From positions 186,001-250,000 of the forward strand of contig NZ_CADIJO010000007.1 in assembly GCF_902859705.1 (NCBI RefSeq): a DNA stretch of 64,000 bases, read 5' to 3'. The position numbers and the translations under genes were made by a program. The notes under the pieces are model-generated. The model was not told where the DNA came from. It saw only the letters and a program-made list of their open reading frames with translations, and did not search any database. Shown one piece after another: positions 59,229-64,000 of this stretch (position 1 is its first letter; the number at the start of each line of letters is the position of its first letter). This DNA is from Achromobacter deleyi (lineage in GTDB: Bacteria; Pseudomonadota; Gammaproteobacteria; Burkholderiales; Burkholderiaceae_B).

Positions 59229-59734
59229 GCTTCGAACCTGCTGAACAGCACCGCGAAACGAGGATGGGGATCGATGCCTTGCCGCTGCATTTGGGCAGCG
59301 AGTTCGACGTTCATCGCGAAAGCGGTTGCGGCATCGACGGGAACGCGCGCTTCGAGTGCCATGCCGATGAAAATGTCGGGCACATCGGTGGCGTGATAGC
59401 TGAGGGTGGGCCGGGGAAGGCCGCGTGCCCGGCGGATGCCGTCCATCAGATTGAGTTGCTCGCGAACGAGTGCATCCGGGACCCCAATTTTGCGGGCTGC
59501 TTGGAAAGCAGACCTACGCGCCTGGGCACCGGTGTTTTCTGCCGCGACTTCGTGAGTGGCGGGCAGGTACGCCGAAAGGCGGGTAGGGAGTGCGCTTGGC
59601 GTGACCCGTTGGGGCGTGGTGTCGAGCGTGTGGATCGTACGAAGCGGGGGACGGAGCAAGATGCGGGCCTGTTCGGGAGTCGGTGCGAAAAGTGTATCGT
59701 CGCGATCGACTCTTGGTGCGTCAGGTTGCCACAA
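59225..59734 (-). CDS. Partner protein of the HEPN gene, function unknown
   Basis: A 169-residue soluble protein. The first 45 residues are Pro/Arg/Thr-rich (PTPEQARILLRPPLRTIHTLD). A helical core follows (RRSAFQAARKIGVPDALVREQLNLMDGIRR), then a hydrophobic C-terminal domain (DIFIGMALEARVPVDAATAFAMNVELAAQMQRQG). The only start available is the TTG at 59734, with a stop codon eight codons upstream, so expression may be weak or the start mis-set. It lacks the GSxRG nucleotidyltransferase motif of MntA antitoxins. Its stop overlaps the HEPN start as ATGA. Confidence 0.55.
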   Translation of the reverse strand: MWQPDAPRVDRDDTLFAPTPEQARILLRPPLRTIHTLDTTPQRVTPSALPTRLSAYLPATHEVAAENTGAQARRSAFQAARKIGVPDALVREQLNLMDGIRRARGLPRPTLSYHATDVPDIFIGMALEARVPVDAATAFAMNVELAAQMQRQGIDPHPRFAVLFSRFEA

Positions 59735-59852
59735 GTAGGACGATGAAACCTTGCGGGTTCACGCAGTCCTTTCGGTAGCAAGCCTGGCAGGACGCACCGC
59801 CTTTGAGAATATTCTCAACCCTGCCGCCAACGCCGAATTTTATGATCGATTC

Positions 59853-62699
59853 ATGATCGTAAAGCCCCGCATGCGGGAAGCATTGACGGCGGCGGCCCCT
59901 GGTTTGCCCATGCTTCTTCTTCACCTGTTCGCCGTCGCCCTGACGGCCTGCATTCTGGTGGGAACGGCGCTGTACGCCTATTGGTCGTTCACGGGGGAAG
60001 TCTCGAAATACCGCCGCCGGATGAATGCCGGCGCGTACAACGCGCAGCTGTATTTCGACCAGCGTGAAGCGCTGCTGCGGTCCGTGGCGGCATCGGCGGT
60101 GCGCAATACCGATCGCATGCCGGTGTCGCGCACGCCGCGCACGTTTGGCGAGACGGGGCAGATCAGCGTCGACCCGCTCATCGAGACGAATGGGGGCTAT
60201 GAATGGGCGCTGATCCTGACGCCGCGCGACCGCGCGGATGTGGCGCGCTTGCAGGCGCACGTCGTGTACGTATCGCCGGCAGATCCGATGGCCAGGCACC
60301 TGTCGGCGCAAGACGAAGCGGCGCACGACGGGCCGCCGCTGACGGGCGAGATCTTTCGATGGCTGGCGCAGGCGCTGCACCAACATGCCACTGCACCCGG
60401 GCGGGACGGCCGCACACCTATCGTCTGGCTGCGCCCGCCGATGGACCCGGCCAACCGGCTGTTCCTGTATACGCCCGTGGATATCGACGGCGTCGAGGGC
60501 ACGTGGGTCGGATTGGAGGTCGGGGGCCTGGGCGCAGTGGTCGGCCAGGCAGAGTGCGCCAGCGGCGGCGCCAGCTATGCGTTGTACGACGGCAATGGCG
60601 TGATGGCGTTGCACAGCGGCAACCTACCGGCGGGCGTGGAGGAGACGGCCGCGCATCGGTCGCAGGATGCCTTCCGGTTGCAGGGCGACGGCTGGTGGCC
60701 GCAGACGCTGGTGCTGGTGAAGTCGGTGGGCGAGGCGGGCTGGCGGCTGGCCTATTACGTGCCGATCAGCGATCTGCTGGAAGACGGCGCGCGCTCGTTC
60801 TGGACGGCGGGCGGCGTGGCGGCGCTGCTGATCGCCATCGTGCTGCTGGCGGTGCGCCATATCAGGAACCGGCTGGTCAGGCCCGCCTTGCGCCAGTACG
60901 AGGCCTTGGTGGACAGCGTGGCGCTGAACCAGAAGATCGTCGAAGTGGCGCCCGTGGGCCTGTGCCTGTTGCGGCGCGCGGACGGGGCCTTGCTGCTGTC
61001 CAACGCCGCCGCGCGTCAGTGGCTGGGCGAGCAGGACCAGTGGCGTGACACGCTGCGCCAGGCCGGCGCCGAGACCGGCGGCAAGGAATACGCGCTGGCC
61101 GACGGCCGCAGCGCCTATCTGACGTTTGCCGCCACCACGTACCAGTCCGAAGACGTGGTGCTGTGCGGCATCAGCGACATCACGGCGCAGAAGGGGGTGG
61201 AACGCGCCCTGCGCAGCGCCAAGCTGGCCACCGACCAGGCCAGCGAGTCCAAGGCCATGTTCTTTGCCACCATCAGCCACGAGATCCGCACGCCGCTGTA
61301 CGGCATCCTGGGCACGCTGGAACTGCTGGCGTTGACCGGCTTGTCCGGCCAGCAGGAGCAATACCTGCGGACCATCCAGCAATCGTCGTCGACCTTGCTG
61401 CGCACCATCAACGGCACGCTGGATCTGTCGCGCATCGAAGCGGGGCGGGAAGAGCTTGAGATCGGCGCGTTCTCGCCGGCAGACGTGGCCGAGCAGGTGG
61501 TGGCCAATTACCTGGCCCGGGCGCAGGCCAAGGGGCTGGACCTGTACGCCATCACCGACGTCGGCATGCCGCTGGCCACAATGGGCGACGCGATCCGCAT
61601 CCTGCAGATCCTGAACAACCTGGTCAGCAATGCCATCAAGTTCACCGAGTCGGGCCGGGTGGTGCTGCGCGCCCGCGCCGAACCCGACGGGCCAGGGCGC
61701 GTGCGGCTGCGCTTTCAGGTGGCCGACACCGGGCCGGGCATCCGCGAGAGCCATCGCGCACGGCTGTTCGAACCGTATTTCCGGGCGCCGGCAGGGCAGG
61801 ACGGCGATGTCACCGGCACGGGCCTGGGCTTGACGATATGCCGACGCCTGTCGGACCTGATGGGCGGCACCTTGTCGGTGATCAGCGAGGAAGGGCTGGG
61901 CACCAGCATTTCGTTCTGCCTGACGCTGCCGACGGCAACGGGCGATGCTCCGGCCGCCGTGCCGGTCGTGCTGCAGCCACGCGCGGTCTATGTGGATGGG
62001 GCGGTGCCCGAGGTGGTGGCCAATGTGTGCAGCTGGCTGAATGCCTGCGGCGCGATCGCGTTGCCCTACCGCAAGCAGGCGGATGCGGCCGACCTGGCGG
62101 GCGCCGTGCTGGTACAGGCCTGGCCGCCCGCCGCAGCGGAGCCGCGCTGGCGCCAGCCGCGGGTGCGCGTGTCCGCGCCGGGGGCGAGTCAGGATGCGTT
62201 CCTGGCCTCGACGGGCCGCCTGGGCCTGGCCAGCGCCTTCAATCCGGCCAGCATCTGCCGCGCGGTGCGGATGGCGCAGGATGGCGAGGAAAGCGGCGAG
62301 CAGGATCAGGATGGCGCCCGGCCGCGGCATCTGGGGCTGCGGGTGCTGGTGGCTGAAGACAACGCCATCAACCAGCTGATTCTGCAGGAACAACTGGAAC
62401 ACCTGGGCTGCACGGTCACGCTGGCGTCCGATGGCGGCGAGGCGCTGCGGCGCTGGGACGCCGAGCGCTTTGACCTGGTGCTGACCGATCTGAACATGCC
62501 CATTGTCAATGGCTTTGAACTGGCGCGGTCGTTGCGGGCCGGCGGCTATGCCGGCCCCCTCATCGGCCTGACGTCGAGTTCGGCGGCCGAAGTCGCCCAG
62601 CGTGCGCTGGCGGCGGGCATGACCCAGGTGTTGTCCAAGCCGCTGCCGTTCATGGCATTGGCGCAAACCTTGCATGGCATCGCAAAGGAATTGAAGTGA
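59853..62699 (+). CDS. Hybrid sensor histidine kinase
   Basis: A 948-residue hybrid kinase. One transmembrane helix lies at about residues 20-42 and a second at about 325-345, flanking a periplasmic sensor of some 280 residues. A PAS-like segment (about 365-455, IVEVAPVGLCLLRRADGALLLSNAAARQW) precedes the dimerisation helix, with phospho-accepting H476 in FFATISHEIRTPLYG. The ATPase domain has NNLVSNAIKFT, DTGPGI and GTGLGLTICRRL. A degenerate receiver-like stretch follows, then a true receiver with D879 in VLTDLNMPIVNG. No Hpt domain is present. The ATG at 59853 is the likeliest start. It overlaps the response regulator gene by four bases. Confidence 0.9.
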   Translation: MIVKPRMREALTAAAPGLPMLLLHLFAVALTACILVGTALYAYWSFTGEVSKYRRRMNAGAYNAQLYFDQREALLRSVAASAVRNTDRMPVSRTPRTFGETGQISVDPLIETNGGYEWALILTPRDRADVARLQAHVVYVSPADPMARHLSAQDEAAHDGPPLTGEIFRWLAQALHQHATAPGRDGRTPIVWLRPPMDPANRLFLYTPVDIDGVEGTWVGLEVGGLGAVVGQAECASGGASYALYDGNGVMALHSGNLPAGVEETAAHRSQDAFRLQGDGWWPQTLVLVKSVGEAGWRLAYYVPISDLLEDGARSFWTAGGVAALLIAIVLLAVRHIRNRLVRPALRQYEALVDSVALNQKIVEVAPVGLCLLRRADGALLLSNAAARQWLGEQDQWRDTLRQAGAETGGKEYALADGRSAYLTFAATTYQSEDVVLCGISDITAQKGVERALRSAKLATDQASESKAMFFATISHEIRTPLYGILGTLELLALTGLSGQQEQYLRTIQQSSSTLLRTINGTLDLSRIEAGREELEIGAFSPADVAEQVVANYLARAQAKGLDLYAITDVGMPLATMGDAIRILQILNNLVSNAIKFTESGRVVLRARAEPDGPGRVRLRFQVADTGPGIRESHRARLFEPYFRAPAGQDGDVTGTGLGLTICRRLSDLMGGTLSVISEEGLGTSISFCLTLPTATGDAPAAVPVVLQPRAVYVDGAVPEVVANVCSWLNACGAIALPYRKQADAADLAGAVLVQAWPPAAAEPRWRQPRVRVSAPGASQDAFLASTGRLGLASAFNPASICRAVRMAQDGEESGEQDQDGARPRHLGLRVLVAEDNAINQLILQEQLEHLGCTVTLASDGGEALRRWDAERFDLVLTDLNMPIVNGFELARSLRAGGYAGPLIGLTSSSAAEVAQRALAAGMTQVLSKPLPFMALAQTLHGIAKELK

Positions 62700-63946
62700 A
62701 CAGGCTGTCCGATTACAAAGTGCTGGTCCTGGACGATCATGCCTTGCAGTGCATGCAGTTGAAAGACTTGCTGCAAGAAGCCGGCTTTGGCCGCGTGGAT
62801 ACGCTGGAGAGCGCGTCGGACGCGCTGGTGCGGATACGCGACGAGGGCTATCACCTGGTGGTGATGGACGTGAGCATGCCCGGGATGGACGGGGCCCAGT
62901 TCATCCACGAACTGGCCCGCCTGAACCTGCGGCCGATCCTGGCGATTGCCACGGCGTGCTCGCGCCGGATCGCCAACAGCATCGGCCTGATGGCCAAGGA
63001 AAACGGTTTTGCGATGCTGGGGGCGTTCGTCAAGCCCGTGACGCGCGAGCAGATCGCCGGCCTGGCAGACCGCCTGCGGCACCGCCCGCTTGAAGCGGCG
63101 CCCACCCCGCCAGGCGATGAGGACGACGCCAGCAGCCTGCTCGACCGCCAGAGCGTGGTGGCCGCCCTGCGCGACGGCAGCATCCAGGCCTGGTTCCAGC
63201 CCAAGAAATCGTTGGCCACGGGCGCCATCGTCGGGGCCGAGGCGCTGGTGCGCTGGCAGCACCGCGGGCTGGGGCTGATGATGCCCGGATCGTTCCTGCG
63301 CACCGTGCGCGACTATGGGCTGGACCTGGAGCTGCTGATGCGCATGCTCGAGGACAGCCTGGCGGCCTGCCGCGCCTGGCGTCGCCTTGGGCATCGCATT
63401 CCGGTGTCGGTGAATCTGCCGGTCAGCCTGCTGGACCGGCCGCAGTTGCCGGACGAACTGTACGAGCAGGTCACCCATAGCGGCATCCCGGCCGAAGACG
63501 TAACATTCGAGCTTCTCGAGGACGACATGACCGTGACGCCCGGCAACTACTATATGGGCGCCAGCCGCTTGCGGTTGAAGGGTTTCGGCCTGTCGCAAGA
63601 CGACTTCGGCAAGGGATATAGTTCGATGTACAGCCTGATCTCGACCCCATTCACCGAGCTGAAGATAGACCGCGCCTTTGTCCATGGCGCCGCGGGCGAC
63701 GAGGTCCGCGCGGCCGCGTTGGTGTCGGCCGTGCAACTGGGCCGCCAACTGGGCCTGCAGGTCACGGCGGAAGGCGTGGAAACGCTCGAAGACCTGCAAT
63801 TCCTGCGCCGCATCGGCTGCGATTGCGTGCAGGGCTTCCTGATCTCGGCGGCGGTCGACCTGGCGGCATTCAATGCCCTGCTGGCCCATGAACCCGGCCA
63901 CGAGGCGGCGCACGTACCGGGGCTGCCGCAGGCGATACCCTATTAG
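62696..63946 (+). CDS. REC-EAL response regulator, c-di-GMP phosphodiesterase
   Basis: A 416-residue protein. The receiver domain (about residues 8-122) has VLVLDDHA, the phospho-acceptor in VVMDVSMPGMDG and FVKPVTR. The EAL domain (about 150-395) keeps the catalytic set: GAEALVRW, SVNLP, FELLE, QDDFGKGYSS, ELKIDRAFV, TAEGVET and VQGF. It should therefore hydrolyse c-di-GMP to pGpG when activated by the kinase. The GTG start overlaps the kinase stop as GTGA. The arrangement resembles the RocS/RocR or PvrS/PvrR pairs that control biofilm and fimbriae. Confidence 0.92.
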   Translation: MNRLSDYKVLVLDDHALQCMQLKDLLQEAGFGRVDTLESASDALVRIRDEGYHLVVMDVSMPGMDGAQFIHELARLNLRPILAIATACSRRIANSIGLMAKENGFAMLGAFVKPVTREQIAGLADRLRHRPLEAAPTPPGDEDDASSLLDRQSVVAALRDGSIQAWFQPKKSLATGAIVGAEALVRWQHRGLGLMMPGSFLRTVRDYGLDLELLMRMLEDSLAACRAWRRLGHRIPVSVNLPVSLLDRPQLPDELYEQVTHSGIPAEDVTFELLEDDMTVTPGNYYMGASRLRLKGFGLSQDDFGKGYSSMYSLISTPFTELKIDRAFVHGAAGDEVRAAALVSAVQLGRQLGLQVTAEGVETLEDLQFLRRIGCDCVQGFLISAAVDLAAFNALLAHEPGHEAAHVPGLPQAIPY

Positions 63947-63958
63947 GCAAGGCTGCCC

Positions 63959-64000
63959 ATGAAACTGGATACGCCGCTCATCAAGGTCATACGCGTGTCG
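63959..64000 (+). CDS. 5' end of a further gene, cut by the window edge
   Basis: An ATG at 63959 with AAGG six bases upstream opens a frame of 14 codons (MKLDTPLIKVIRVS) that continues out of the window. It lies 12 bases after the REC-EAL gene and is probably in the same operon. A second response regulator is likely from context, but the sequence seen is too short to say. Confidence 0.5.
   Translation, partial: MKLDTPLIKVIRVS

Noticed and set aside
60624-62675. Minus-strand open frame of about 680 codons
   Set aside because: Opposite the hybrid kinase; no recognisable domain and shadow composition.

Overview
The window is GC-rich, gene-dense bacterial chromosome. It looks like a member of the Alcaligenaceae (Bordetella/Achromobacter type Betaproteobacteria). 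The reasons are a Bug-family (TctC-like) binding protein, many LysR regulators, a truncated bamC at the left edge, and the housekeeping run cysS / AlkA-type glycosylase / accA / tilS / lysC / tRNA-Ser. This assignment is by recognition, not by search. I saw no rRNA, CRISPR array, insertion sequence or prophage.

Layout. 1-1029: 3' part of bamC. 1156-6464: a LysR regulator divergent from a three-gene aldonate pathway (L-arabinonate dehydratase type IlvD/Edd enzyme, MFS permease, 2-keto-3-deoxy-L-arabinonate dehydratase). 6575-10864: small lipoprotein and the mutS-roxA pair. 10998-12171: three small minus-strand genes, one behind a textbook LexA (SOS) box. 12352-19137: oxidoreductases, an aldose 1-epimerase and two divergent LysR regulators. 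19175-20095: DUF6496 protein and dodecin. 20096-20875: a 780-base non-coding block holding four diverged long repeats with DnaA-box-like 9-mers. 20876-29033: FMN reductase, HpxZ/AtzH-like protein, a membrane monooxygenase behind a sigma-54 promoter match, and a six-gene operon (NitT/TauT-type ABC transporter, AtzG, AtzE, GntR) facing a LysR gene. 29157-31190: dimeric-barrel protein and MHS permease. 31419-36628: overlapping four-gene imelysin / di-heme / imelysin / DUF1513 cluster. 36714-44045: mscS, IclR plus Bug protein, trmJ, suhB, a TerC-CBS protein, uppP. 44149-46239: TPR protein, cyclophilin, lpxH. 46577-52470: housekeeping run ending in tRNA-Ser(GCU). 52559-58632: small exported proteins, a FecI-FecR-TonB receptor system with a Fur box, a DUF5071-like protein. 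58833-59734: a two-gene HEPN module. 59853-63946: hybrid histidine kinase and REC-EAL phosphodiesterase, then the first codons of another gene.

How the genes work together. The left cluster should take up a sugar acid and dehydrate it twice towards 2-oxoglutarate semialdehyde. The ABC/AtzG/AtzE operon and the nearby HpxZ homologue look like a carboxamide or ureide scavenging system. The 31-36 kb cluster and the FecIR-receptor locus are two separate, probably iron-related envelope systems. The right edge is a two-component c-di-GMP switch. Several intergenic regions carry clean inverted repeats that can be assigned tentatively to the neighbouring IclR, GntR, LysR, Fur and LexA regulators.
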